Below, in pieces: positions 31,831-40,824 of a stretch of DNA of 55,438 nt (its first letter is position 1; the number at the start of each line of letters is the position of its first letter). The notes under the pieces are model-generated. The model had not been told where the DNA came from and ran no database searches. It saw only the letters and a program-made list of their open reading frames with translations. The DNA is from an uncultured Eubacteriales bacterium (GTDB lineage: Bacteria; Bacillota; Clostridia; Oscillospirales; QAMX01). The stretch spans positions 1 through 55,438 of the forward strand of contig CAJLFQ010000007.1 of assembly GCA_905205975.1 (NCBI GenBank), written 5' to 3'. A program made the position numbers and the translations under genes.

Positions 31831-32322
31831 TTACTGAATGATGCGGATTTTACCGATGACCGGCAGTTCTTTGGCGCGGCCGTTGGCAGCGTTGACGACC
31901 CCGATAACAAACAGCGCAAACATCGGGATGTTCAGCAGCGCCGACAGAATCTTCCAAAGGACGCGAAGAACCGGCACCCATGCGAAAGCAAGGGAGAAAA
32001 GACCGGTCAGCAAATTGAGTGCAAAGCCGAAAATCAGCAGGATCAGACCCTGATTGGCATGGAAACGGCCAAACCGGGACTGCGGGCAGACGACCAGCGG
32101 CAGGAAAAAGAGGATGCCGAAATATGCAAGGATCGACATCGCTTTGCCGTCGCTGATATCCTGCGGATGGAACTGCTGTGTATAATCCGGCGTATTCACG
32201 AACCAGTCAAACGAACCGGATGAATTTTGCTGCTGGCTGTACTGCTGGTTCTGGTATTGTTGATTTTGATACGGCTGCTGCGGGCCCTGCGGCTGTTGGC
32301 AGCTGTTGTTCTGGTCTGCCAT
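31831..32322 (-). CDS. Small membrane protein with DUF4870-like domain and Gln/Asn-rich N-terminus
   Basis: The 163-residue protein begins with a low-complexity stretch of Gln, Asn, Pro and Tyr (residues 4-35), then an amphipathic segment (DGKAMSILAYFGILFFLPLV) and about three membrane helices with HANQGLILLIFGFALNL and IPVLRVLWKILSALLNIPMF-like runs, matching DUF4870/Tic20-like proteins. Function is unknown. GGAGG stands 10 bases before the ATG at 32322. It directly follows the second ftsZ gene (31 bases), so it is probably co-expressed with it. Confidence 0.8.
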   Translation of the reverse strand: MADQNNSCQQPQGPQQPYQNQQYQNQQYSQQQNSSGSFDWFVNTPDYTQQFHPQDISDGKAMSILAYFGILFFLPLVVCPQSRFGRFHANQGLILLIFGFALNLLTGLFSLAFAWVPVLRVLWKILSALLNIPMFALFVIGVVNAANGRAKELPVIGKIRIIQ

Positions 32323-32353
32323 CTGGAAAGACCTCCTGACTGCATTTCAGGCG

Positions 32354-33493
32354 TTACGATCCGCGGAGCATCGCCAAAATCCGCTCATATTCCTCGGAGA
32401 AACCTTGCGTTTCCGGAGCAGGCTGTTCCGTTTTCGCCTTCTGCGGTGCAGTGCGGTTGAACGGCAGCTCTGCGTCGATGCCCTGCGGTCTGGCTGCGCG
32501 CGGCTGTTCCTTCGGCGTGCCGCCTTCGATCATATTGGGGTGATCGTCTTCAAAGCCGGTTGCAATGATGGTGATGCGCATTTCATCGTTCAGCGATTCG
32601 TCAATGGCGGCGCCGAAAATGATGGTGGCATCCGGGTCTGCATTTTCGCGGACAATGCTGGCCGCATCGTCGACTTCGTCCAGCTCCAAGTCCGGCGAGC
32701 CGATGATGTTGATCAGAACGCCTTTGGCGCCGCGGATGGACGTTTCGAGCAGCGGGCTCTGGATCGCCATCTTCGCCGCTTCGTTGGCCTTATCGCGTCC
32801 GGCGGCGCGGCCGACGCCCATATGCGCGTAGCCGCTGTTCTGCATGACCGTCTGAACGTCGGCAAAGTCCAGGCTGATCAGGCCCTGCATGGTGATCAGC
32901 TCATAGATGCTGGAAATGGCCTGCTTCAGAACGTCATCCGCGTAGGCGAATGCGTTCAGGAAGGTGATTTTCTGATCGGTGACGTATTTCAGACGTTCAT
33001 TCGGGATGACCACGAGCGAATCGACATACTGGTGGAACTCTGCCAGACCGGCTTCCGCCTGTTTGGCGCGCTGTGCGCCCTCAAACTTGAACGGGCGCGT
33101 CACAACGCCGACGGTCAGAATGCCCATGCTGCGGGCGATCTCAGCGACGACAGGCGCACCGCCCGTCCCCGTTCCGCCGCCCATGCCGGCTGTGATGAAG
33201 ACCATGTCCGTGCCTTTGAGCAGTTCTGTAATCTCCGCTTTGTTTTCCTCTGCCGATTTGCGGCCGCGTTCCGGTTTTGCCCCGCACCCGCGCCCCAGCG
33301 TCGCTTTTGCGCCAAGCTGGAGTTTCACCGGCGCTTTGGAGCGGTTCAGCTGCTGCAAATCCGTGTTCATCGCGATGAACTCCGCCCCTTGCAGGTTCGC
33401 TTCTACCATGCGGTCAATCGTGTTGTTTCCGCCGCCGCCAATGCCGATCACTTTGATTTTGGTGATCTCGCCGCCGTCATAACGCAGCTCCAT
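32354..33493 (-). CDS. ftsZ2: Second FtsZ-family GTPase (FtsZ paralogue)
   Basis: The 379-residue protein is clearly FtsZ: VIGIGGGGNNTIDRMV, the tubulin signature GGGTGTG (residues 105-111), and the C-terminal domain with INIIGSPDLELDEVDDAA. It aligns almost without gaps to the FtsZ gene 53 bases upstream. Differences at functional sites: the T7 loop is SLDFAD (Ser207) where FtsZ has N-x-D-x-x-D, and GCGAKPERG replaces GCGANPE. The C-terminal tail FSEEYERILAMLRGS differs from the usual FtsA/EzrA/SepF-binding peptide. GGAGG precedes ATG 33493. Probably a division or Z-ring modulating paralogue; this role is inferred. Confidence 0.93.
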   Translation of the reverse strand: MELRYDGGEITKIKVIGIGGGGNNTIDRMVEANLQGAEFIAMNTDLQQLNRSKAPVKLQLGAKATLGRGCGAKPERGRKSAEENKAEITELLKGTDMVFITAGMGGGTGTGGAPVVAEIARSMGILTVGVVTRPFKFEGAQRAKQAEAGLAEFHQYVDSLVVIPNERLKYVTDQKITFLNAFAYADDVLKQAISSIYELITMQGLISLDFADVQTVMQNSGYAHMGVGRAAGRDKANEAAKMAIQSPLLETSIRGAKGVLINIIGSPDLELDEVDDAASIVRENADPDATIIFGAAIDESLNDEMRITIIATGFEDDHPNMIEGGTPKEQPRAARPQGIDAELPFNRTAPQKAKTEQPAPETQGFSEEYERILAMLRGS

Positions 33494-33546
33494 GCCATTT
33501 CCTCCCGCTTTTTCGTATGTAAATCCGTCTGTAAACTGTGTCTGGT

Positions 33547-34656
33547 TTATTTCTTGTTGAAGATGGCCATGATATCGCTGTACGGGTCATCCTCTGCCGG
33601 GGTCTGCGCTTTGGCGGCAGACTGCGGATAAACGTCCAGGTTGTCGGCTTCTTTGGCCGGTTGTTTGGCCGCTTTGGGCGCGTCATTCAGAAGGTTCGGG
33701 CCTTCCGTGTCGAAGCCGGTCGCGATGATGGTGACCTTGATTTCGTCGTCCAGCGTGTCGTCGATGGCGGCGCCGAAGATAATATTCGCTTCGGGGTGCG
33801 CTGCTTCTTCAACGATGGATGCGGCGGTTTCGACTTCGTCGAGCGCGATGTCGACAGAGCCGATGAAGTTGATCAGGATGCGCTTTGCACCGTTGATCGA
33901 CGTTTCGAGCAGCGGGCTCTGAATCGCCATCTTGGCCGCTTCGTTGGCCTTGTCCTTGCCGGAGGCTTTGCCCATGCCCATGTGTGCATAGCCCGCGTCG
34001 CGCATGATCGCGCTGACGTCGGCGAAGTCGAGGTTGACAAGACCCTGCATTTTGATCAGGTCGGAGATGCTCTGAACGGCCTGACGCAGCACGTCGTCTG
34101 CGATGTCGAATGCGTTCAGGAAGGTGATTTTCTGGTCGGTGACATACTTCAGGCGTTCGTTCGGGATGACGACGAGCGAGTCCACGGCGTTGCGGAGCAT
34201 TTCGATGCCCTGTTCCGCCTGATCCATCCGGCGCTTGCCTTCAAACTTGAACGGTTTGGTGACAACGCCGACGGTCAGAATGCCGAGCTCACGCGCGATT
34301 TCCGCAACGACCGGCGCACCGCCGGTACCCGTGCCGCCGCCCATGCCGGCGGTGATGAAGATCATGTCGGCATCCTGGATCAGCTTGATGATGTCGTCTT
34401 TGTTTTCTTCGACGGCTTTCTTGCCCTTTTCCGGGTTTGCGCCGCAGCCCTGGCCGCGCGTGATGCGTTCGCCGACCTGAAGCACCTCGCCGGATGCTTT
34501 CAGAAGCTGCTGTTTATCGGTGTTGATGGAGATGAATTCGACGCCCTGCAGGTTGCTGGCAATCATGCGATTGATCGCGTTGTTGCCGCCCCCGCCGATG
34601 CCGATCACTTTAATATTGACAACTGTATCGTCGTTGAAGTCGTTTTTCAAAGGCAT
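33547..34656 (-). CDS. ftsZ: Cell division protein FtsZ
   Basis: The 369-residue tubulin-like GTPase forms the Z-ring. It has IGIGGGGNNAINRMI, GCGANPEKGKK, signature GGGTGTG at 106-112, PFKFEGKRR, and the intact T7 synergy loop NLDFAD (Asn208, Asp210, Asp213) that completes the neighbouring subunit's GTPase site. The tail DDPYSDIMAIFNKK is shorter and unlike the usual conserved C-terminal peptide. ATG 34656 is chosen because GGGAGGAAA lies 8 bases upstream and the domain starts at once. It has its own promoter in addition to any transcript arriving from ftsQ. Confidence 0.97.
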   Translation of the reverse strand: MPLKNDFNDDTVVNIKVIGIGGGGNNAINRMIASNLQGVEFISINTDKQQLLKASGEVLQVGERITRGQGCGANPEKGKKAVEENKDDIIKLIQDADMIFITAGMGGGTGTGGAPVVAEIARELGILTVGVVTKPFKFEGKRRMDQAEQGIEMLRNAVDSLVVIPNERLKYVTDQKITFLNAFDIADDVLRQAVQSISDLIKMQGLVNLDFADVSAIMRDAGYAHMGMGKASGKDKANEAAKMAIQSPLLETSINGAKRILINFIGSVDIALDEVETAASIVEEAAHPEANIIFGAAIDDTLDDEIKVTIIATGFDTEGPNLLNDAPKAAKQPAKEADNLDVYPQSAAKAQTPAEDDPYSDIMAIFNKK

Positions 34657-34716
34657 TTTCTGTTTCCTCCCGCGTTTTATAATCAAGGTTTTGTTCGTTT
34701 CTGATATACACTGTAT

Positions 34717-34745
34717 ATTGTACACTATTTTGCGCGAAATTACAA
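34717..34745 (-). promoter_or_regulatory. Promoter in front of ftsZ
   Basis: On the minus strand TTGTAA (34740-34745) and TACAAT (34717-34722) are 17 bases apart in an AT-rich gap between ftsQ and ftsZ, 60 bases before the ftsZ start. Confidence 0.6.
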
Positions 34746-34803
34746 TATAACGGTCGACTTTTTTTGCAGTCTGCACGCAGTTTTTTTGCTGGATGCGCCG
34801 CGT

Positions 34804-35781
34804 TTACGAAACCACACGGATCGACCCGTCTGAGAAGTCGATTTCGCAGCTGTAAGTTCCTTTGTTCTCCAGTTCCGCAATGAGCAGATCCAGTTTTGCC
34901 ATGCCGTTCGGAATCTGGTCGCTCCGCCCGAAAATGACCTCATACCGTTCCTTGTAGGTCAGCCGGATGTCATAAATCTTTTCGATGCGGATATCCGAAA
35001 CCGACTGGTAGCTGTCATTTTCTTTCATCGCCGCCAGCAGCGTTTCCATCGGCTGCTGTTTTTCGCTTTCCGCCGCCACAAACAGGCTGCCCGGGCGCGG
35101 ATTTTTCAGCGCCAGCCCGGTGACTTTGGCCGAATAGGCGGGCACGTCCATCACTTTTTGCAGCAACCGGCCGTTCCGGTCTGCCAGCCAGTAGTTCCCG
35201 TCGCCGCAGTCAAACGCGACGGCCATGACGACTTCGCTGACGCGAATAACCAGTTTGTTGGGCAGGACGCGCCGGATTTCCATGGAATCGAGGAAAACGA
35301 GATTATCCTTGGCCCGGTTGATGGCGCGGTACTTGTCCATCAAGAGCAGGTTGTCGCCGAACTGGATGCCGGTCTGGCTGATGATTTCGTCGCTTGTGTA
35401 CATCGTATTGCCACGCACTTCGATGACGTCCACCGTAAAGAAAACCGTTACGGCAAACAAAACGGACAGCACGACGGCTGCGATGCCGGCGCAGAGAAAA
35501 ATCCGGGCGTTCCGTTTTCTGGCGCGTGTTTTGCGCCGTGCATTCCGCAGGGCGCTGGCAGCCGCGCGGCTCGGTGCCGGTTGTCTGCGGGCAGGTCCGG
35601 CACGGCTTCCGGTCGGCGGCGTCGGCCGTTCGGATCTGCTTGTCCCGATCGGCGGCATCGGCCGTTCCCTGCTTGTCCCTGTTGGCGGCGCAGGCTGCCG
35701 GGTATGGGAAAAAGACGGCCTGCCGTTTTGAGAAACAGCCGTCTTTCTGCCCGATGTACCTTTTGCGTTGCCTGTCGCCAT
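34804..35781 (-). CDS. ftsQ: Cell division protein FtsQ/DivIB
   Basis: The 325-residue protein has a long basic, Pro/Arg/Ser-rich cytoplasmic part (1-92), one membrane helix (about 93-115, IFLCAGIAAVVLSVLFAVTV), a POTRA domain starting VDVIEVRGNTMYTSDEII, and a beta domain. This is the FtsQ/DivIB order; it bridges the divisome in the envelope. The cytoplasmic part carries imperfect repeats (PPTGTSRERP, PPIGTSRSERP, PPTGSRAG) and is much longer than in most relatives. AGGGGA precedes ATG 35781. It lies between murA and ftsZ. Confidence 0.9.
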   Translation of the reverse strand: MATGNAKGTSGRKTAVSQNGRPSFSHTRQPAPPTGTSRERPMPPIGTSRSERPTPPTGSRAGPARRQPAPSRAAASALRNARRKTRARKRNARIFLCAGIAAVVLSVLFAVTVFFTVDVIEVRGNTMYTSDEIISQTGIQFGDNLLLMDKYRAINRAKDNLVFLDSMEIRRVLPNKLVIRVSEVVMAVAFDCGDGNYWLADRNGRLLQKVMDVPAYSAKVTGLALKNPRPGSLFVAAESEKQQPMETLLAAMKENDSYQSVSDIRIEKIYDIRLTYKERYEVIFGRSDQIPNGMAKLDLLIAELENKGTYSCEIDFSDGSIRVVS

Positions 35782-35844
35782 GATTTGTAAATCCCCTATT
35801 TGTTGGATGCGGTTCTATCCTGTGTAAAATGCGGCCGCCGGGTA

Positions 35845-37113
35845 CTACGCCTGAATCCGGCGGATGTCTGCGCCGAGCTGCGCCAGCGTTTCTTCGATCC
35901 GCTCATAGCCGCGGTCTATGTACGCCGTATTTGCGATCACAGTTTGCCCCTCCGCGCAGAGGCCTGCCAGAACGAGCGCGGCGCCCCCGCGCAGGTCGCA
36001 GGCGCGTACAGTCGCGCCATGCAGCTTCCGCACGCCTGTGCAGAGCGCGTATTTTCCGCTGAGCGCAATCTGCGCGCCCATGCGGTTCAGCTCCGGCACA
36101 TGCCGGTACCGGTCGTCGAACATATTTTCCTCAAATGCCGTACACCCTTCGGCCACGGCGGCCGGAACGGTCAGCAGCGGCTGCATATCGGTTGGGAAGC
36201 TCGGGTACGGCCCCGTCCGAACCGGCTGCATCAGCGCGATCAGCGGCCCCGTCCGCCGGATGGTCACCGCGCCGCCCTGATGGAAAACGGTGCAGCCCAT
36301 CTCCGTCAGCAGCGCGGACAGACGGGCCAGCGGTTCGTATTCCACACCTTCCACCATCACTTCGCCGCCGGCTGCCGCAGCTGCGCACATCCATGTCGCC
36401 GCCGCAATCCGGTCGGGCATGACGCGGTGGCTGACCCGGCCGGAGAGCCGGGCTGCGCGGCGGCCCGTAATGCGGATGACCGGCGTGCCTGCGCCGCTGA
36501 CTTCAAAGCCTGCGGCCGTCAGATACGCTTGCAGATCCACGATTTCCGGTTCACGCGCCGCGTTGACAATCGTCGTTGTGCCGGTGCAGGCGGTCGCAAA
36601 CAGCATGATGTTTTCCGTTGCGCCAACACTCGGAATCGGCAGAACCAGTTCACATCCGGTCGGGTTGACGACCGTACCCGTCAGGCAGCCGTCCCGGCTC
36701 GTAATCTTTGCGCCCATGCGCATCAGCGCCCACAGATGAATGTCAATCGGCCTTGCGCCGAGTTCACACCCGCCGGGCATGAACAATTCCGCCCGCCCCT
36801 GACGGGCCAGCAGTGCACCGAGGAAAACAACGGACGAGCGCAGGGATGACATATGTTCCGGAGATATATTATACTCGCTTGCGCATTCGCTGTCTACCGT
36901 CAACGTCGTATTTTCCCGTGTGACGCGGCATCCAATTTCTTCCAGAATTGCAATCGTGGCATCCACGTCACGCAGCGACGGGCAGTTTTCGATCACGCTG
37001 ACGCCGTTGGTCAGTACCGCTGCCGCCAGAATGGGCAGCACGCTATTTTTGGCGCCCTGAACACGGACGCAGCCGTTCAGCGCCCGGCCGCCAACCGTTT
37101 CGATCAAATCCAT
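35845..37113 (-). CDS. murA: UDP-N-acetylglucosamine 1-carboxyvinyltransferase
   Basis: The 422-residue enzyme adds enolpyruvate to UDP-GlcNAc, the first committed step of peptidoglycan synthesis. It keeps the catalytic cysteine in MPGGCELGARPIDIH (fosfomycin target), the N-terminal GRALNGCVRVQGAKNSVLPILAAAVL with the conserved Lys-Asn, and PSFPTDMQPLL. ATG 37113 is preferred (MDLIETVGG), with GAGAGG upstream. A MurA within a dcw cluster next to ftsQ is common in Clostridia; whether a second copy (murA2) exists elsewhere is not visible. Confidence 0.95.
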   Translation of the reverse strand: MDLIETVGGRALNGCVRVQGAKNSVLPILAAAVLTNGVSVIENCPSLRDVDATIAILEEIGCRVTRENTTLTVDSECASEYNISPEHMSSLRSSVVFLGALLARQGRAELFMPGGCELGARPIDIHLWALMRMGAKITSRDGCLTGTVVNPTGCELVLPIPSVGATENIMLFATACTGTTTIVNAAREPEIVDLQAYLTAAGFEVSGAGTPVIRITGRRAARLSGRVSHRVMPDRIAAATWMCAAAAAGGEVMVEGVEYEPLARLSALLTEMGCTVFHQGGAVTIRRTGPLIALMQPVRTGPYPSFPTDMQPLLTVPAAVAEGCTAFEENMFDDRYRHVPELNRMGAQIALSGKYALCTGVRKLHGATVRACDLRGGAALVLAGLCAEGQTVIANTAYIDRGYERIEETLAQLGADIRRIQA

Positions 37114-37203
37114 ATGTTTCTTCACGCCTCTCTTTCTCGCATTCCGCGGGGAAAACCATTTCATTCTATGGCAGGAGGCGTAAAGTTGTTCCAAAATGGG
37201 CTG

Positions 37204-38334
37204 TTATTCGGGTTTCCCGCCCGTCAGTTCCATCACGCAGCGGTAAATCTGCTCTTCGGCATCAAAGACGGCCAGCGACAGAGCAGCGCGGCTCATCTCT
37301 GCCAGACGCGCTTCGTCGTTCAGAAGGCCGCAGATGGTGTCATAGAGCGTCTGTGCCGTGAGACCTTCCTCTTCCAGCATGACCGCAGCGCCGCGGTCGG
37401 CCAGCGCGTGCGCGTTTTTGTGCTGATGATGCTCGGTGACGTTGGGCGACGGAATGAGGATGGACGGCGTTCCGGTGGCGCAGAGTTCGCTCATGGTCAT
37501 AGACCCCGCCCGGCATACCATCAGATCCGAGGCCGCCAGAACGGCCGGGGCATCGTAGACGTATTCGCGCATATCAATGCGTCCGGAGGCGGCCAGATCC
37601 ACGCCGAGCGATGCGACGCGTTCCGGCATCCACTGATAGCCGAACGAGCCGGTCGAGTGAATGTGGCGGAAGGCTGCATGATCCGCTTCCTCCAGCGCAA
37701 ACAGCTCGGCTGTCAGCTCATTCATGGCGCGCGCGCCCAACGAACCGAACGCCGAATAGACCAGCGGACCTTCGATGCCCAAAGCGCGTTTTGCGTCGGC
37801 CTTTTTGGTGAAAATCATGCCTTCCCGGAGCGGGTTCCCGGTAAAGCGGATGTTTTTGGCGTGTTTGAAATAGTTTTTGCCGTCTTCAAAGCCGAGCAGA
37901 ACCTGATCGACATAACGGCTGAGCAGGCGGTTGGTGCGCCCCGGCAGAACGTTGGATTCATGGATCACCGTCGGAATGCCGCGTTTGGCGCCGCGGTACA
38001 GCGGCGGGAAGCAGGCGAAGCCGCCTGTGCCGATGATGATATCCGGCTGAAATTCGTCGATGATCTGATCGGCGGATTTCATGGCTTTCGCCAGCAGTTT
38101 GGCCGTTTTCAGGTTGTGGCGGAATGCTTTTGCGGAGAAGCCGCGCATCATGCCCGACATGGGGAACGTGCGGAGTTCAAAGCCCGCATCGGGGACAAGC
38201 TTGTTTTCCATGCCGTTGGTTGCGCCGATGAAAACGATCTCCGCCGACGGGCGGCGTTTGCGGATGTATTTCGCGATGGCAATTGCCGGGTTGATATGCC
38301 CCGCTGTGCCACCACCTGCAAGCATGATTTTCAA
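37204..38334 (-). CDS. murG: UDP-N-acetylglucosamine transferase MurG
   Basis: The 376-residue glycosyltransferase converts lipid I to lipid II at the inner membrane face. Motifs: KIMLAGGGTAGHINPAIAIA, IIGTGGFACFPPLY, VIHESNVLPGRTNRLLSRY, and MVCRAGSMTMSELCATGTPSILIPSPN. The start is placed at TTG 38334 because the family begins a few residues before the GGGTAGH loop and GGCAGGTG stands 8 bases upstream. It follows ftsW by 32 bases, which fits coordinated lipid II production and use. Confidence 0.95.
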   Translation of the reverse strand: MKIMLAGGGTAGHINPAIAIAKYIRKRRPSAEIVFIGATNGMENKLVPDAGFELRTFPMSGMMRGFSAKAFRHNLKTAKLLAKAMKSADQIIDEFQPDIIIGTGGFACFPPLYRGAKRGIPTVIHESNVLPGRTNRLLSRYVDQVLLGFEDGKNYFKHAKNIRFTGNPLREGMIFTKKADAKRALGIEGPLVYSAFGSLGARAMNELTAELFALEEADHAAFRHIHSTGSFGYQWMPERVASLGVDLAASGRIDMREYVYDAPAVLAASDLMVCRAGSMTMSELCATGTPSILIPSPNVTEHHQHKNAHALADRGAAVMLEEEGLTAQTLYDTICGLLNDEARLAEMSRAALSLAVFDAEEQIYRCVMELTGGKPE

Positions 38335-38366
38335 GCTGCAGCACCTGCCTTTCAGACTGTCTGATA

Positions 38367-39725
38367 TCAAAGGATCCGATCTGTGCGCATTTGTTTGGAA
38401 ACGCTCAGGATAATGCCCATCTCCGCCAGCAGCAGGACGAGCGACGTGCCGCCGTAGCTGAAAAACGGCAACGACACACCGGTAACAGGCATCGCGTTGG
38501 TAACGACGGCGATGTTCATCAGCGTTTGCAGCGCAATGAGCGTTGTAATGCCGCCGGCCAGCAGTGCGCCGAATTTATCGGCGGCGTGCATGGCAATCCA
38601 GTAGCCGCGCACAATCAGCGCGGTGAAAAGCACCAGCAGCAGAACGGCGCCGACCAATCCAAGCTCTTCGCAGACGATGGAAAACACATAGTCGTTGTGC
38701 GCTTCGGGCAGATACAGCTGTTTCTGCCGGCTTTGGCCGAGGCCGAGGCCGAAAACACCGCCGCTGGCAATGGCATACAGCGACTGGATCGTCTGGTAGC
38801 CGAGCCCGCGGGGATCGGAAAACGGATCTTTCCACACGCTGATGCGCGCCGCAATGTATCCGAACTTTCCGCTGATTTTGGCAAACAGCGCGAGCAGGCC
38901 GCCGCCGGTTCCGAGCAGAGCGCCCAGATGCCACACCTTTGCGCCCGCCAGAAACGACATGACGCCTGCGGTCACACAGATGAGGAGAATGGCGGAAATG
39001 TGCTTTTCTACGAAGATCAGCCCGACCACCGGCAGCAGCGTGCCAAACAGAACGGCTGCCATCCGCCAGAAATTCCGCACTCGTTTGCCGAGATTCGAAT
39101 AGAGCCACGCGAGCATCCAGATAACGGCCAGTTTTGCAAATTCAGAGGGCTGAAAGGTAATCCCCGCGATTTTGAGCCAGCGTTTGGCGCCATTGGAGGT
39201 CCGGCCGATGAAAACGACCAGGACCAGCAGCGCCACGGCGAACAGATAATAAAGCACCGTCCATTTTTTCAGGCGTGTATAATCAAAGACGGCAAGGAAC
39301 ACCATTGCGCCGAGGCCCAGCCCGGCGCAGAGCAGCTGCTGTTTGATATAGTGATACGGCGTGCCGGTATCGTGGATGGCCCACGCATAGCTGGCCGAAT
39401 ACATCATGATGAGCCCGAAGCACAGCAGACCGAAGACCAGCATAAAGAACGGGACGTCGACCGGGATGAATTTTTTCTTCTGTTTGACCGGTTTCTGCCG
39501 GTCGTTCCGAAGGATTTCGTCGATTTTTGCTTCGCCTGCCGGTGCGGCATTCGGCGTCAGCCCAGCCGTTTCAAATGCGGCGGCTGACGCACGCCGGGCT
39601 GCACGCTCCGCGCGGGAGGTCTCTTTTTCCGGCAGTTTTTCGGTTCGGTGTTTCGTCTGCGGTCTGCGTTTCGGCGCCAGACGATCATATTGGCTGTGAG
39701 ACGCCGCTCTCTTTTTGGAATCCAT
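38367..39725 (-). CDS. ftsW: SEDS glycosyltransferase FtsW/SpoVE
   Basis: The 452-residue protein polymerises lipid II with a partner PBP. It has about ten membrane helices beginning at about residue 88 (PFFMLVFGLLCFGLIMMYSASYAWA), the SEDS signature KIAGITFQPSEFAKLAVI, and LGQSRQKQLYLPEAHNDYVFSIVCEELG with the active-site aspartate loop. The first 85 residues are a highly basic disordered extension (MDSKKRAASHSQYDRLAPKR), absent from most homologues. GGAGGTGAAGG precedes ATG 39725. FtsW and SpoVE cannot be separated by sequence alone here. Confidence 0.92.
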   Translation of the reverse strand: MDSKKRAASHSQYDRLAPKRRPQTKHRTEKLPEKETSRAERAARRASAAAFETAGLTPNAAPAGEAKIDEILRNDRQKPVKQKKKFIPVDVPFFMLVFGLLCFGLIMMYSASYAWAIHDTGTPYHYIKQQLLCAGLGLGAMVFLAVFDYTRLKKWTVLYYLFAVALLVLVVFIGRTSNGAKRWLKIAGITFQPSEFAKLAVIWMLAWLYSNLGKRVRNFWRMAAVLFGTLLPVVGLIFVEKHISAILLICVTAGVMSFLAGAKVWHLGALLGTGGGLLALFAKISGKFGYIAARISVWKDPFSDPRGLGYQTIQSLYAIASGGVFGLGLGQSRQKQLYLPEAHNDYVFSIVCEELGLVGAVLLLVLFTALIVRGYWIAMHAADKFGALLAGGITTLIALQTLMNIAVVTNAMPVTGVSLPFFSYGGTSLVLLLAEMGIILSVSKQMRTDRIL

Positions 39726-39786
39726 CGCCCGTCCTTCACCTCCGTTCGGTTGATGATGCCGGGCCTGCGCCCGGCGGGTTTTGTTT

Positions 39787-40773
39787 TTAGAAGAAGCTTC
39801 TGATGCCAAAAACAGCCAGCACCGACAGGACGAGCGTCACGCCGGAAAAAACATAGAAAATCTTTTTCTCCGACCAGCCGCACAGTTCGAAATGGTGATG
39901 AATCGGCGCCATTTTGAAGATGCGTTTGCCGTGCGTCAGTTTGAAATAGCCGACTTGGAGAATATCGGAAAGCGCCTCGATGAAATATACCAGTCCAACG
40001 ACGATGATCACCAGCGGAATGTCCAGCACAAAGGCCAGCCCGGAGACCATGCCGCCGATGAACAGCGAACCCGTATCGCCCATGAAGACCTTTGCCGGAT
40101 TGTAGTTGTAAATGAGAAAGCCGAGCAGGCCGCCGACAAACGCCGCGGACAGAATCGAAATCCCCATAGACCCGGCCAGGATGCCCGCAGCCGTGAAAAA
40201 GCTTGCGATCGGGATGGTCACGCCGGTTGCCAGACCGTCAATTCCGTCGGTCAGGTTCGCCGCATTGACGGTACCCATGATGACAAGCGTCGCCGCGATA
40301 TAGTAGAGGATCCGCGGCAGATGAAACGATGTGCCGAAGAACGGCACGCGGATTTCATAGCTGGAGATGCCGAGAACTTCCAGCAGAATGAGGAAAATCA
40401 CGGTTGTTGCCACCTGAAGGACGAGCTTTTGGATGACGGTCAGACCCAGATTCCGCTTTTTGGTCAGCTTTTCATAGTCGTCCAGGAAGCCGATCAGCGC
40501 GCTGGAAACGGCGAGAAACAGAACGCACAGAACAGGCGCCAGCTGGTCGCTCAGCTTCCACACAAGCCCCGCTGTCGTCAGAATCACGGCCGTGATAAAA
40601 ATCAGGCCGCCCATAACCGGGGTCCCCTGTTTGGTCATATGCCAGTTCGGCCCGATTTCTTTGATCGTCTGCCCAAGCTTTGCACGGCGCAGAACAGGAA
40701 TCAGCCACAGCCCCATCAGAACGCTGATCACAAACGCCGCGGCGCCCGCCACGGCAATCCAAAGGTATTGCAT
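39787..40773 (-). CDS. mraY: Phospho-N-acetylmuramoyl-pentapeptide transferase
   Basis: The 328-residue membrane enzyme makes lipid I. It shows about ten membrane segments and the MraY motifs TPVMGGLIFI, NAANLTDGIDGLATG with the catalytic aspartates, VFMGDTGSLFIGG, and MAPIHHHFELCGWSE. ATG 40773 follows AAAGGATC. In most dcw clusters murD comes next; here ftsW follows after 61 bases. Confidence 0.96.
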   Translation of the reverse strand: MQYLWIAVAGAAAFVISVLMGLWLIPVLRRAKLGQTIKEIGPNWHMTKQGTPVMGGLIFITAVILTTAGLVWKLSDQLAPVLCVLFLAVSSALIGFLDDYEKLTKKRNLGLTVIQKLVLQVATTVIFLILLEVLGISSYEIRVPFFGTSFHLPRILYYIAATLVIMGTVNAANLTDGIDGLATGVTIPIASFFTAAGILAGSMGISILSAAFVGGLLGFLIYNYNPAKVFMGDTGSLFIGGMVSGLAFVLDIPLVIIVVGLVYFIEALSDILQVGYFKLTHGKRIFKMAPIHHHFELCGWSEKKIFYVFSGVTLVLSVLAVFGIRSFF

Positions 40774-40824
40774 TGAAACCGATCCTTTCAATTTCTCATT
40801 TGCTGTTTGTCTTTCTGTGCGTTT

